From positions 5,456,001 through 5,520,000 of the forward strand of contig JAHQIY010000003.1 in NCBI GenBank assembly GCA_019054805.1: a stretch of DNA of 64,000 nt. Reading direction: 5' to 3'. The position numbers and the translations under genes were made by a program. Below, piece after piece: positions 1-12,187 of this stretch. The DNA is from Brachionus manjavacas (taxonomy: Eukaryota; Rotifera; Eurotatoria; Ploima; Brachionidae). A model generated the notes under the pieces. That model saw only the letters and a program-made list of their open reading frames with translations. It did not search any database and had not been told where the DNA came from. Each line of letters opens with the position of its first letter. The stretch's first letter is position 1.

Positions 1-2950
1 AACATTTTCAAAGTTTTTTTAGATAAATTGATTGATTAGTGATTTTTATATTTAAAATTGTTTGAATGTGAATATTCTCTGGAAAAAAGCTAAGTATTTT
101 ATATAGTTTTGGCAAGCATATATTTTATGCTTCAAATCACATGGATCGATTTATTGGATGGTTTTTCAAATTACAAATTTTTTTTTCAACTAGTTTCACA
201 TGTTTGGGACAATTTGGAATGTTTGTATCATTCAAATCGTGAAAGATTCTCGTTTATCAAGCATAAGAGCAAACATATACTATGCTTATTTTGTAATCAT
301 TTCTTTTTCTTATTGAATTAAATTGGAATTTTGTTTTTTTTTTGCATTTTTTCATCAAATTAAAATTGCAATCCGATTATTATCATTAAGGTAGAACAAT
401 CAGAGAGAATAAATTTAAATTTTTCTCTTACTATCAATCATCTTACAAATAAGTTATGGATAATTATGTATTTTTGCATAGCTTAATAGCAAAAAAAGTA
501 AATAAAAATCAAAATTTTTTCTCAGCAAAGGTTTTATGATTTTAAAAAAATTGCTAAAATTTCCAATAGTGATCAATGAGCCAACAATTTTAATCTGCAC
601 CTTTTTATTTTTATTGACTCCAATCCTTGATAAAAGAAAATCGCAGATTTACTTTTTTAAAAATTAGCAATAGCCAATTTTTGTTGTTAAGATTTAAAAT
701 TAAAACTGTATAAAAAAAATCCAATAATTCAGATCGAATAATTTATGATAGTTTAAAAGAGGGATCAGTTGATTTTTACCCAAGTTAAGACTAATAATTG
801 CATTATTTTATTATTTAAAGAAAATTGTGGAAAATTTAAATTTTATTTGAAGAAAATTATTAATTTTTTTTTGCATTTTTAATTATCATTCTTTTTTGAG
901 TAAAACAGTTTACATTTATTTTTATTACGAAAATAAAAGCTTAAAAATTTCACAATTTTTATTTGGGTCTTTTTTCGAATTTATTTTTGATTAAAATAAA
1001 TCTTAAATAAATAGTTCAAAAACAATGAAACTGAAATTAGAATATGCTTTAAGTTTTTGATTAGCTTTTCTTTTTTAAATGACATTTTCATTAGATCGAT
1101 ATGTTTGCTAATGATATTGCTCTTAGTCACTTAAAAAATGATTTTGAAATTTTTATAAAATTTATATTTTTATTAATTAATACTTTTTGCTTGATCTTTG
1201 GAAAAAAAGAGAACTTAAAATCCAAAAAGAATTGAGATTTAATTGCAATAAAAGAGATTAGATTTTTGGTTTTATGATAGATAAGAAACTAAGCTTTTTA
1301 AATCTTAAAAAAAGTTTATAATAATTTTTGATATTGTTAACCAAAAATCTCTTCTCTTGCTAATTCAGTAAGAGTTCAGTTTTTCGAAACCTTTAATTTG
1401 CCAAATTTTGAATATTACTCTTTTCAATTTATAAATTAGCATCTTGTTATTTTTTCTTTTTTTCAAGCTTTGAAATTTTAAATTTGAAACATAAAATTTA
1501 AATGATATCAATAAACTATTAGAAAAGTAAGGTCTTTTTGCTAAATTTTTGAAAGAATTATTGCATTCTCTTTTTTTTAACTATACTACATAATAGCTCA
1601 CCTCTAAATATAATTATTTTAAAAATCTAGTCAAGTAATATATATATATAAAAATATTTTTTACAATAATTTTGGCCAGTAATCTTAAAAGTATATAAAA
1701 TATTTCTGTTTAGTCAATAATCTTCTAAGTCTATCAAACTCACGCCTAACTGTCGTCATTATATAAATCTCTTAAGGAGCTAAAAATTTTAGTTTTTTGC
1801 AGTCCATTTGCCACCTCTTCTCAATTTAAAACAAAATGTCACAAAATAAAATTATTTTAATCCTCTTTGGGATCGAGCCTCTTAACTTTTTCTCCAAAAA
1901 TTTATTTATTTAGCCAAAGCTTTGGAAGGAAAACTTAAAAGGTTCATTTTTATCTTTTACATAGATTATGACTCAATTGATACAGGTATTTGTTTTTTAC
2001 TTCAAGTTTAGATCCTCAGTAAGGAGATGCTTTATTAATCCAAAATTCACTATTTTTTTTGGTACAAAAAAATAAATGAACAAATAAAAAATATTTATCT
2101 ATTCTTATAAAGTCAGAACTAATTGCTCTAAAGATAACAGATCGAAAATGGTATTAAACGTGAATTCCAAATGAATTAGAAAATTTTGTTAATGGCTTAT
2201 AAAAGAAAAAAAAAAATTTTTTTGATTATTGAATATTTTTGAAAACAAATTTGAACAGTAATTAAATTAAAAAATTCAAGGCAAAGTTTTCTTATGTCTT
2301 TATTGCATAAAATTAAATGGCTAAACATTTTTACATTAATTTTCATATTCTAAATAATAAATTGAGTTTATGTAATTTAAAGCGATTATTTGGCTCTTAA
2401 TTTTTCAAGAAAGATTCTTTGCTTCATTGAATTTAATTTACGAATACTTCAATTCAATGTTTATAAAACTTGAATTTAATTTAGCTATCAAAGAGATCGA
2501 TTTTAATTACAATATTAATGCTTTGTTTCAAAAAAAAAAGAATTCTAATTTAGGAAATTCTTTGTATTCTTGAAGCTTGTTACAAAAAATTCATTGTTTA
2601 GCAACCTTAAACAGAAGACAAAATTAACTTTTGTTTACCTTTAAAAAAAATAAAAAAGATTCCAAAAAATTACCGTTTTACGTAAAATATGGTTACTTAA
2701 CTGTACCATTGGTCACGTAAATAAAATCAAAAACCTAAAAAAGGTAAAATATTGCTAAATTCAGAATTCTTTTCAAAATTTTTTTAAAATAGCTAAGGAT
2801 ATTCTTAATGAATAAAAATTAAATATTAATTAGTCAAAAATAAATGTCGATTAAAAGTATTAATTGTCATTTGATTTTGTGAGTAATTAGTTATCACAGA
2901 ATAAAATTAAATATCATATTATAAAAAAATAACACAAAAAATTTTCAATT
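1..2950. other. AT-rich stretch with no supported gene
   Basis: Homopolymer-rich A/T sequence. The only open frame of note (109-321, +, 70 codons) is rich in Phe, His and Leu, has no recognisable motif and looks like chance. I found no splice-consistent exon chain, RNA gene or repeat family member here. Confidence 0.6.
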
Positions 2951-2959
2951 ATTGCATTT

Positions 2960-4135
2960 CTAATGCTTTTGACTATTTTTTGGTCGGCCTTCTCCTCTTA
3001 TTTTTCCTTAAAGGTATTTCGCAAGCTTCAGCTGGAAACGACTCGAATATTCCTTGACTATATGCAGCACCAATTATACACTTGCACATCTAATGTTTGT
3101 ACCAAGACGATCAAGTTCATGTGCTTAGTTTCCACTCATTTTCATTTAGACTAACAGCTTTTAATTCATAGAATGATTATAATTAATTTTAGTTTGCTAT
3201 AGTTCTTTTAATAGTTTTTTTTCTGAAAGACTTTGATTTTCAGGTAAGAAGTTCTTTATTTTTCGACCTCTTGTCACTTAACTATGCGAAGCAGTCGGTG
3301 GTTCAAACATTTTAATTTTGTGTAGCATTTATTGTTTAAAAGGGGAGTTTTGGGTGCTTGCCAGTCAAAAAGTTGGATATTTACATGGAGATCTGTGAAA
3401 AAAATAGAATTTTGATCCGATTTAGTTTATCTTTTTCAATTATTAAATTATACAATCGCCAAAGAAAGGCTCGATTTCAATGGTCTTAATTAAAATCAGG
3501 ATAATGAGCGAATATTTTATAACTATAGCTAGAACTATAGTTATAACTTTTGAGGGTTTAGTGACCATCGGTTGAATATTCTATCCAATACTCTGAAAAA
3601 TTTTCCAGAAAAAGTTCGCTACATAAGTCTTTTAACTGATTATTATAAGTTACCATTTTGGTGGCTGATGTTTGATTTTCCCATTTTTTGATCAATAAAT
3701 TTGAAGCCTGAGTAAAAAATTTTCACATGTACTTGATTGTAATTGATGAATGTCTTTATTAAAATTTTCGAAAGGTTCATCATTTTTAAATTTTTGAATT
3801 AAATTTCGTATTATAAGCCCAATACATTACTCTTGATTTCAAATCAAACACAGAAGTAAATCGATTGTGGATAACAGATGGACCGTCAACAACCAGAATT
3901 GTAGGTTCGATTTCAATATTAAAAGACAATGTACCTATTCTTTTGAATATTTAATTAAAAATTGTTAATCTTCTTTTTTCTCTCCAGCTGTGATTGCAAT
4001 GCCAAACGAATAAAAAGCTTTGTTCCTGTGACATTCATCTACCATTAATACTGAATGCATTTGCCAAATGCATTTATGAGTACCATCGTTTGCAGACAGC
4101 GTTTGCACTAAAGAAAGAAAGAAATTTTTGAAGAT
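2960..4135 (-). mobile_element. Decayed Mutator-like (MULE) transposase, core to C-terminus
   Basis: Read on the minus strand, this is a broken transposase in the usual MULE order. At about 4130-4010 is a core segment reading LMVDECHRNKAFYSFGIAIT, equivalent to the DGTY...FHPI.lt.sE region. At about 3860-3830 is RVMYWAYNTKF, which fits the 'MCWaHv.rN' block. At 3150-2965 is a SWIM-type zinc finger tail, CTCS-like then MCKCIIGAAYSQGIF, followed by the basic KNKRRRPTKK that ends many members. Several stops and frameshifts interrupt it, and the SWIM histidine position appears as Cys (CKC for CKH). Family knowledge: MULE transposases move DNA transposons with long terminal inverted repeats. I could not find its ends. 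Confidence 0.65.
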
Positions 4136-4158
4136 ATTCAGATGTCGTAACAGAATAC

Positions 4159-4600
4159 CAGAGTTGTTTAAAAGTCACAAGCCTCAAGTCAAAGTCCAAG
4201 TCCGGACTTATTTTTTTCTTCAAAAGTCCGAGTCAAAGTCTTTTATCTATTTTTATCACGATGAATATATTGACTAGAAAAATTCTTTAAGTATTTTAAA
4301 ATAATAAATTGTCTTAATCTTGATGACTCGACGTTCCGAGAAACCAAAGTCAATTTTTTCTTCGGTTTTAAAAATTATTCAAATAAATCTTCCTATATTC
4401 CATAAAGAGTAATTATTCAGGAATTTTTCACGTTCAATGAATGTGATGGAACAAATGAAATTTCTTCTGTACCAGGAAATGATAATTTTGCGGTCCCAAT
4501 TGGTTATTATGGAAGCCAAGTGCTGGACTTTTTTAAAAAAAAATAAAATAAAAGTCTTTGACTTGAACTTTTAAAAATAAAAATTAAAAAAATTCCAGAC
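4159..4600 (+). mobile_element. hAT-family end with AAGTCC subterminal repeats, incomplete
   Basis: The left terminus is seen directly: CAGAGTTGTTTAAAAGTC, then repeated AAGTC/CAAGTCC motifs on both strands to about 4260. This is the same terminus as the complete element at 44425-45262. Matching inverted subterminal motifs (AAAGTCTTTGACTTG) occur near 4545-4600, but the terminal right TIR is missing; a LINE fragment begins at about 4607. Probably a truncated non-autonomous hAT copy. Confidence 0.55.
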
Positions 4601-4606
4601 TAGGAC

Positions 4607-5260
4607 TTATCCATTATTTGTTTTGTTTCTTTTGGGGATTTCATTAATATATATACTAAATAAAAGAGGAATAATTACTAAGCCTTGGAGGATACTTGCA
4701 GTTATTTGGTGTTCTTCACTCAGGTGGTCATTCACATTCAACTTAAATGTCCTAGAGCTTAAAAAGGATCTAATCAAGTTAGTCAAGTAATGAATAATCA
4801 AAAAACAGGCCGCAAACTTTTTTTTTCCTGGATAAGAAGTGAATCCAAAAAATTAAAAATTCTCGTATAGACTATTCGTATAGAACTTTGGGACCAGTCA
4901 AATTTCTAACTAACTTATCTGATTCTTTCTGAAGGGAATTTTTTACTCGTTTTACACCATTTTTAACTGGACTATCTTTGGACGTTTCTTTTGAAATTTG
5001 TTCTATGAGACCATTGATTTTAACAGCATCAAAAAGTCTCGAAGTAATTTCTCTAGGAAATCTTCTAGGAAAGTTGAGATCTTCTAGGAGTTAGTGAAAT
5101 CTAAATTTCGAATACCTTTTTGTCTCTGGCAATTAGTTGGCATCTTCAAGCTTGAAAAAGTCACAATTTATTTCGATTGAACGTTCTAAGACTTTCGATA
5201 GGTAAAGGCGTGTTGGAACTTAACAATCCATATTTTGTTTGAAGAGAAATTGTAAATAGC
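4607..5260 (-). mobile_element. Degenerate LINE reverse transcriptase fragment
   Basis: Frame 4607-4801 (-) reads LIRSFLSSRTFKLNVN followed by ILQGLVIIPLLFSIYINEIP. This is the reverse transcriptase thumb-side block normally written 'vPQGSvLsPLLFnlYINDIP', with the PQG altered to LQG. Further upstream on the same strand (about 5230-5140) KVLERSIEINCDFFK resembles the 'SKVLERvI...L..FL' block. Between them (4872-5081) is an uninterrupted 69-codon frame that I do not recognise. Catalytic YADD is not present. Clearly non-functional. Confidence 0.55.
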
Positions 5261-5261
5261 T

Positions 5262-6582
5262 GTAATTTCTTTAAATTGTAATTTCTTTAAATGGACATTT
5301 GAGTTGCTTAAAGATTGTTTTTTGTGATTTACAGGTCTCCGTATCTCTAATTTTCTAAGATTGAGTTTGACTGAATTTGTCGTAGAATTTCGCTTGGGCT
5401 CGCTTGTTAACTTTCCATTTGAAATTTAGCTTTTAAATCACGTGATGACGCTATGAATTAAGATCAAGATTGTTTAGCCAAAAATCGAATCTTTATTAGC
5501 AATTATATTTTTTAATAGCAGATTATTAAAAAGATAAATTAATTTATTTACAAAAGTTTTTAATTTTGTTTTATAATTAGGAAAAATTTGAGACGTAAAA
5601 ACTAATCAACAACTTAATAAATGATTAATTAAAACATGAGTTCAGATGAGTTCTGATAAGGAATATAATATGATTGAACGATAATATTTATTATTGAATC
5701 AATGAACAATTATATCAAAGAAAAAGCGACATAAAGAGATCGACTACCATAAGTTTCGTCAGAAAAATTTAATTTCGAGGTATCAGAAGAGAATTTTTGT
5801 TCGTTTCTGAATAAGGATAGTTATTATTATAATTTTAATTTTAATTGATTTAAGCCTCATAGACAGATTAAAAAAAATAGTGATTATACTTTCCTTAAAT
5901 TCAACTAAATTAGTTGAAATGAGAGGCAGTCTAAGTAAGACTGATGGAAAAAAGCTGATTAATTATTATCTTTCCCTTTTTAGTAAACACTCTTTTTATT
6001 ATTTTTCACAATGCTTAAAAAAATAAATAATTTTGCTCTTATTTGATTTAAAATTTTCAACTTTTTTTTTGCTACCAAAAATATAATTGCTACAACAATA
6101 ATCATATATATCATAAATTTTAAAACAAACTAGATGACCCCCTTTATGGTAACCTTTTTTTTCTTTCAAAAATTTATTTCATTAGATGTGTAAGATTGAA
6201 ATATAATATTTTAAAATTATTAAGTTGATTTAGAAACTTTATTAATGAAAAATTGAAAAATGAAATTTGAGGATATGAAATACAATTACCTTAAAAAAAT
6301 TTTAAGAACATACCGGCTTTTTTAGTTCTTGGGATTTAAAAAAAAAATTAGAATCATTTTTTAATTGATACAGTATGATGGAAAACACTTTAAATGAGAA
6401 ATCGAGAAGCAAGTCCATTTTCTCTAAAATTCCAAGATGAAAGAGAACGATTTTTTGCATTTTTTTTTAAATTAAATTTTTCCTTTTTTTCTTTATTTTC
6501 TTTTTTTTTTAGAAAGAAATGTTGAATTTTTAAATGTTTTATGTTTAAATATTTTATATTTAAATGTTTAATTTTGTTTTGT
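5262..6582. other. AT-rich stretch, nothing recognised
   Basis: No frame longer than chance and no splice-consistent exon chain. Palindromic AT tracts are present but no element boundary is visible. Confidence 0.5.
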
Positions 6583-7300
6583 TCAATGTTTATTTGAATA
6601 TTTGAATATTTGTTCTTCGCTAGAAGTTAACCCGACAACAATTGGATAAAGTTTCCTGTTTGGATTCGATCTACCAAAAATTAACATCGGAAAACCTTCT
6701 TTGGTAATCTTATATGTTCCATCTACATGAAACAAAGTAACTCCATTCTGAATCATTGTGTTACAATTCATTTGCAATAGTTTTATCGTTGTACAATAAA
6801 CATATAATCGAATTGTCTTTGTGCCGTTACCAATCACAGGGATGCATTGTTCGTTAATATTAAGTCGAAATAAAATGGCTGGTTAACATCGATCGTTTCA
6901 TAATAGTAATGGTCACCCGAATAATTCTCAACGGTTTGTACTCGGTTATACAATGGGTTAATTTTACATTTTTGCCAATTAACAAACCCAATGATTTAGA
7001 GTCCAATCGATCACTATCATCTAATCCAAGTTCAACACCTTTCGTGTGTAGATGTAATCTAATTTGACGAGGATAAAGTTTTGCATTCGTCTCCAACAGT
7101 TTAATAATGATATTTTTGACTTTTTGTGACAAACCGTTAACATTATCATGTGAACGGTCTTCAGTATCGTGATCATGTTGACTTTTTTGGCTAATGGAAA
7201 CGATATTTTGCAACTTGCGGTACTTAACACAATATTTTACATTACACAATTTACATTTTCGTAACTTCTCCTTCACTTGGTGTCTTTCTAAAGCGTTCGT
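6583..7300 (-). mobile_element. MULE transposase remnant, FLYWCH to core
   Basis: Two overlapping minus-strand frames (6860-7276 and 6583-6837) make one broken protein. The first has a Cys/His-rich N-terminus (KCKLCNVKYC ... HDHD) typical of a FLYWCH zinc finger, then a helical region. After a frameshift near 6840, the second has GNGTKTIRLYVYCT, then the MULE core FHVDGTYKITKEGFPMLIFG and NRKLYPIVVGLTSSEEQ, including the catalytic-type Asp of the DGTY block. It stops abruptly at 6583. Its core overlaps in content with that of the 2960-4135 remnant, so the two are separate copies rather than halves of one element. Confidence 0.7.
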
Positions 7301-8810
7301 ACAAAAGAGACAGTAAGTTGAGTGATATGTTTGAAATTTTTATTTAGAAAAAAACAAAACTGTTTGTAAAAGTTTTTTTTTATTTAAAGAGAAAATTATT
7401 TTATTTAGGAATGGCAAAAGTTGTTTGAGAAAAAAATTATTTTATTTAAAATAGAATTAAATTGTTTTGATTAAGTAATTTTTTTTATATAAAAAAATTA
7501 TATCTATTTAGGAAAAAAGTATTTTTATTTAAGATAATTACACTGCCATTTAATCTGTTCTTTCAGTCAAAACGTTTTTAGAGATTTTTTTTAGTTTCTT
7601 TCCAGATTCTTTAAAAATTCTTTTGTGAAAAAATTATTATTTTAAGTTTATTATTTTATTTTTTTTTATAAAAATATCACCTCAGTTATTTTTTTCTATG
7701 ATTTAAAAATACTTTTATTTATTTTTTATTATTCTATTTGTTTATTTTTTATGTGCCGAAAAATGAAAATCATCAATATATCTCCAATTTTAAGAAATAT
7801 TTTATAAAAAAAAATTAATGCACTAACATTTTTGATATATATTTGAATATTTGCACCAAGGTTCTGAGAAAAATTTGTATGTTTAATTTCATTAAGTTTA
7901 TTTTAAAGCTTTTTAATTAGTTAATTTTCTTAATTGTAAAAAAATAATTAGAAATAATAATAAGATAAAATTCATTTATTCTAAATACTTTCTAATTTTT
8001 TAAAATTTTTTGCTTATTTTCATTAGGAAAAACGCTATCTAAACCAAATAGTAAATTTTAATACTTTTTTCTTTAAAAAATATAAAATCTGTTTTTACAT
8101 AGTATGAATGAAAATAAAAAAATTCTTTTACAATAAAATATTTTACTTTAACCTCCACACAGCTTCATAATTGAGTAAAAAAATCTCATTGTTTAATAAG
8201 AATGGGTCAAAAATCCCCAATGAAAAGAAAAACTTTTCAATAATAATAAAAGATAAATAAAATTTTCAATTAATATTATTTATTATATTTTATTATTCTT
8301 TGTTTGTTTATCTGCCCGAGCTTAATTTCCTTCTGATTAAAATTTTAAATAAAAAAATTCAATAAAATTAAATTTAAAAAAGGAAGGAAAAATTAAGAAT
8401 TCAAAGTTTCAGTAAAGATAGAATAGATAGAAAAGCTAAATTTTATCCCTTTATTTTTTGATAAGTGCGAGAATATTTTTTCTTTCATGTTTAAATTTTC
8501 GGTTAAGATTTTCCCACGCTTATTATAATCATCAAAGATTTTCTCACGCTTATTATCTTCATCTAAGATTTTCCCACCCCAATTATTTTTAGCTAAGATT
8601 TTAACACATTTGATTTTTAAATAGTAAGATAAAAAATAAAATTGATATAATATTTATTTTTTAACTTTATCAACTTCTCATTATCACCATTATCAACTTT
8701 GTTTAGATAATATTAAATAAGACCGCAATGCAAAATTCAATTCACTATTTCAAATATTCAGATCTATTTTAAATGATTTTTAAACTTCATTTTTATTTTT
8801 TTAAATTTAT
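7301..8810. other. AT-rich stretch, no gene; one dispersed motif copy
   Basis: Contains a minus-orientation copy of the GAGCT-hairpin motif at about 8301-8335 (see that repeat entry) and a weaker one at 7738-7765. Between 8500 and 8600 the phrase AAGATTTTCCCAC recurs three times at roughly 35-bp spacing, a short decayed tandem array. No coding sequence is supported. Confidence 0.5.
8301..8335 (-). repeat. Dispersed retroelement-like 3' terminus (GAGCT hairpin family)
   Basis: One of at least six short copies in the window of a motif that reads, in plus orientation, CTGAAGGAGCTTTAGCTCG, then a few bases, then AGATAAACAAA. Other copies: 8811-8835 (+), 16951-16990 (-), 23577-23612 (+), 41358-41395 (-), 42354-42390 (+); a poorer one lies at 58732-58775 (+). 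The GAGCT/AGCTC core is self-complementary. Several copies run straight into A/T simple repeat on the same side, as expected of retroelement 3' tails. Confidence 0.55.
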
Positions 8811-8861
8811 TCTGAAGGAGCTCTAGCTCGGTATAGAAAACAAATAATAATAATAATAATA

Positions 8862-8892
<31 letters not shown>

Positions 8893-8895
8893 GGA
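8811..8895 (+). repeat. GAGCT-hairpin motif followed by (AAT)n/(TTA)n palindrome
   Basis: The motif TCTGAAGGAGCTCTAGCTCG at 8811-8830 is followed by about eight AAT units, a short AAGTA junction and about eight ATT units, forming a near-perfect microsatellite palindrome (about 8847-8892). The (AAT)n is probably the tail of the retroelement 3' end. The opposing (ATT)n may be the tail of a second insertion in the other orientation. Confidence 0.6.
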
Positions 8896-9049
8896 AGCCG
8901 ACTAGGTGAGTCGTCTTTTTTTGTTTTAGAAGAAGGAATTAATTTTAACTTTTGTAAATGATTTGTAATTAGTTGATCCATAATAAAAAAAAATAAATAG
9001 GGAACACAACAATTAAGATGTTTTATACTCTTTTCCAATTTTGCTTAGT

Positions 9050-11112
9050 AATTAAAAAAATAATTCTGTCATGAATGTAGTAGTAGTAGTAGTAGTTTTG
9101 ACTGTAGCTGGCTAGCCAGCGAGTGTGCTGATAAGGCACACTATGACAGCTGATGTGATTGATTGCTGCTCATCCAGCAATCAATGCCTGCTTTAAAGCT
9201 GTTAACATTAGGGGCTTCAACTAATTGATTTGGCAGTGAGTTCCATGTGTTAGCGGTTCTGTTAAGAAAAGTTATCTCTATGTTGGAGCCTCGAAATTTC
9301 TTTGTGATATTTGAAGCAGTGACCTCTTCCTTGGATTTTGGTGACATTAAAATTGTTGCTTTTTTCAACCAATTCTATTCCATGCATGAACTTGTATAAT
9401 TGAATTAGATCACCTCTTTTTCTTCTTTCCACCAGATTTGGAATGTTTAAAGCCTTCAATCTGCTTTCATACGGTTTGTTTCTAATTGAAGAAACAAATT
9501 TCGTAGCTCTGCGTTGAATCCTCTCAAGATTCTCACAATCCGACTTAAGAAATGGAGACCATACAGGCACAGCAAATTCCAAAAGAGGACGAACAAAAGT
9601 TAAATACAATGATCTAAATAACTTACAATCAAAACGAGCGAATGATTTCCTGATGCGACCCAACATTTGATTTGCTTTGTTTGTAGCCTCTATCACTTGA
9701 TTTTTCCATTTGAGATTTGTATTGAAGATAACTCCAAGATCTCTTTCGGTTTCAGACGTTGATAACTGTTTACCATTAATAAAATAAGTGAATTTTTTGT
9801 TTTTATGACCGTAATGCATAACCACACATTTTGATGTGTTGAAGAGAAGAAGCCAATCTTGAGTCCACTTGAAAATTAAATCTAAATCTGATTGAAGTTT
9901 CACTGCGCTTATTTCTGATACCGTTTGCGAGAATATTTTTGTATCATCTGCATACATTTTGACAATATTCTCTATTCCTTTTGGTAGATCATTGATATAC
10001 AAAACGAACAAAAGTGGACCAATCACTGATCCTTGTGGTACACCGCTAAAAATCTCAACCCAATCCGACAAAATTTCACCTTGAACAACTCGTTGTCTTC
10101 TATTTTTCAAGAAAGCTTCAATCCATTTTAGTGTCAGACCATCAAAGCCATACGCTTTCAATTTAGCTATTAGTCGTCTGTGCGGAACAGTATCAAATGC
10201 TTTGGCAAAATCTAGCAGAATTACATCAACAGGAATACTTTTGTCTAGACTCATTGAGATGAAATCTAGAGTTTCCATAAGATTAGATGTACATGACTTT
10301 TTCCTGACAAATCCATGCTGTTCTTTAGATATAATATTGTTCTTATAAAGATAGTCTTCCATTTTAGTTCTTATTATGCTTTCCATTATTTTGCACGGAA
10401 TTGAAGTTAAAGACACGGGACGATAATTGCTGGCCGTTGATTTATCACCTTTTTTAAACAATGGAGTAATATTTGCTGATCTGAATTGTATTGGAAGCTG
10501 ACTATTAGATAAAGACTTTCTGAAAATTAAAGTTAAAGGAACAGTAAAGGCTTCTGCACATTTTTTTAGCAATAGCGGATGAAGCTTGTCTACACCACAT
10601 GATTTATTTTGATTAAGGTCTTGTAATTTTTTATAAACCAATTCATAACTAATATCATTTGGTTCAATGTCAACATATTCTGAACAGTTTTCATTTAGTT
10701 CAGCTACAAAAGGTGGAAGCTCCCCATCTTGTTCAATAACAAAAACATCTTGAAAACATTTATTTAGTAGATTTGATATCTCTTTCGGTTCTTGCGTTAA
10801 TTCATTGTTTGACTTCTTTAATACTTTGATTGATTCTCTGATTACTTGTTGATCATTTAGATATTTGTATAATAATTTTGGATTCTTCTTAGCTTTATCC
10901 ACTAAATTTTGTTCATAAGTTAGTCTGGCTCTTTTTATTTCCGAAGAAACTAATTTACAGATACTTTTGTAATCATTATAAAGATTCATATCCTTCCAGT
11001 TACATGAACAGTTCCTGTATCTAAGATTTTTCTTATTCCTAATTAAGATTTTGAGATCATCTTTTATCCAAGGTTTTGAGATACTTTTCTTTTCTCTGTA
11101 TATTTCCACCTT
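9050..11112 (-). mobile_element. 5'-truncated LINE with nearly intact reverse transcriptase
   Basis: Frame 9262-11109 (-) encodes 615 residues of a jockey/CR1-superfamily non-LTR reverse transcriptase. Landmarks in order: FRSANITPLFKKGDK, NYRPVSLTSIPCKIME, QHGFVRKKSCTSNL, LLDFAKAFDTVPH (motif A), SGVPQGSVIGPLLFVLYIND (motif B), KMYADDTKIF (catalytic YADD), then the C-terminal FVRPLLEFAVPVWSPF and QRRATKFV blocks. One frameshift near 9290-9345 separates the usual ending NRTANTWNSLPNQLVEAPNV, found in frame 9141-9368. The apurinic endonuclease domain is absent upstream of 11110, the normal 5' truncation of retrotransposition. The 3' UTR carries hairpins (GTGTGC...GCACAC; CTGGCTAGCCAG) and ends in a (TAC)n tail at 9079-9096. 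Confidence 0.9.
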
Positions 11113-12186
11113 GAAATTTTTGGTAGTTTAAAAATTTATCTTTAAAAAAATTAAAATACTAAATTCCTTACAACTAAGACATCTTTTTCAATGATATGAG
11201 AATTCAAGAAATTTAAGAAAAATTTTGTGCTTAGATTCTTTTTTATAATATATAAATAACTAATGTATTGTTAATTTAAATTTTTTAACTTATCAAAAAA
11301 TAGTTTATTAGTTAAAATTTCTTTTAAGCAAATTGGTAAACTTTGGAGCTATAGACAATTAGCTTATTATTTTTTAATGATGCTTTTGTGTGCTCTATCA
11401 AGGAATCTTTTTTTTACCTAGCATAAAAAGTGTTCTTTTGTGTACTTTTCTTAGTAATTCTTTACATTGTTTCTTTGCTAATAAAAAATATAAAAAAAAA
11501 CTTCTCTTTTATCTAAATTAACAAGATTCTTTAAACCAGGACTCCGCCCCGGACCTCGTCTTTCTATGTCACTTGTTTATTCCAGAAACAACAAAGTCAA
11601 TTCGTCAAATAAATAAAGGATCAAAGGACACAAACGAGCAGAATATTATGCTTACTATTAAATTGCACAAAAGAATTTTTAGTGTTAAAAATAAGCACAT
11701 TGTCAATCCATGAAACAAAATTAAAAAAAAAAAACTCAAGGTATCTTTATTGATAAAAAGAAAATTGAGTGATCTATTTAAAATTTAACCAGGGAAAAAT
11801 TTGATACAAATCTCGTACTCCTCTTTATGTGAATTTTCGTAAATTAACAGTAATGTACTTTGGTATTTTGGTAAATTTACGTAATAAATGGTAAATTTCA
11901 AATATCAAATCACCACTGTAAATTAAATCTTAGTTCTAAAGATTTGATCAATCACTTGTCTTTTTAGTCACCAATCCTTTTTTGTTACTTTAAATTTGTT
12001 TATCTTTAATTGTTCTTCACATTTCAGTTTTTTTCTAGATAAATCAAAAACGAAGAGGCTATTTATGGAACATTACCTTTATAGTATTGAAGGCCCTTAG
12101 GTACATCACTAGATGAATTAAACGTTTGAGTTTTAGCAAGCCTAAAGTTTTTCTAAAATTTTCAGAGTACTATATTTCTTGTTTAA
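11113..12186. other. Gene-free AT-rich stretch
   Basis: No coding frame or repeat family member is supported. The segment around 11530-11640 is somewhat less AT-rich but has no open frame. Confidence 0.5.
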
Positions 12187-12187
12187 A

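Noticed and set aside
2963-3154. Plus-strand 63-codon protein
   Set aside because: The opposite strand encodes the MULE SWIM-finger C-terminus, which explains the sequence better.
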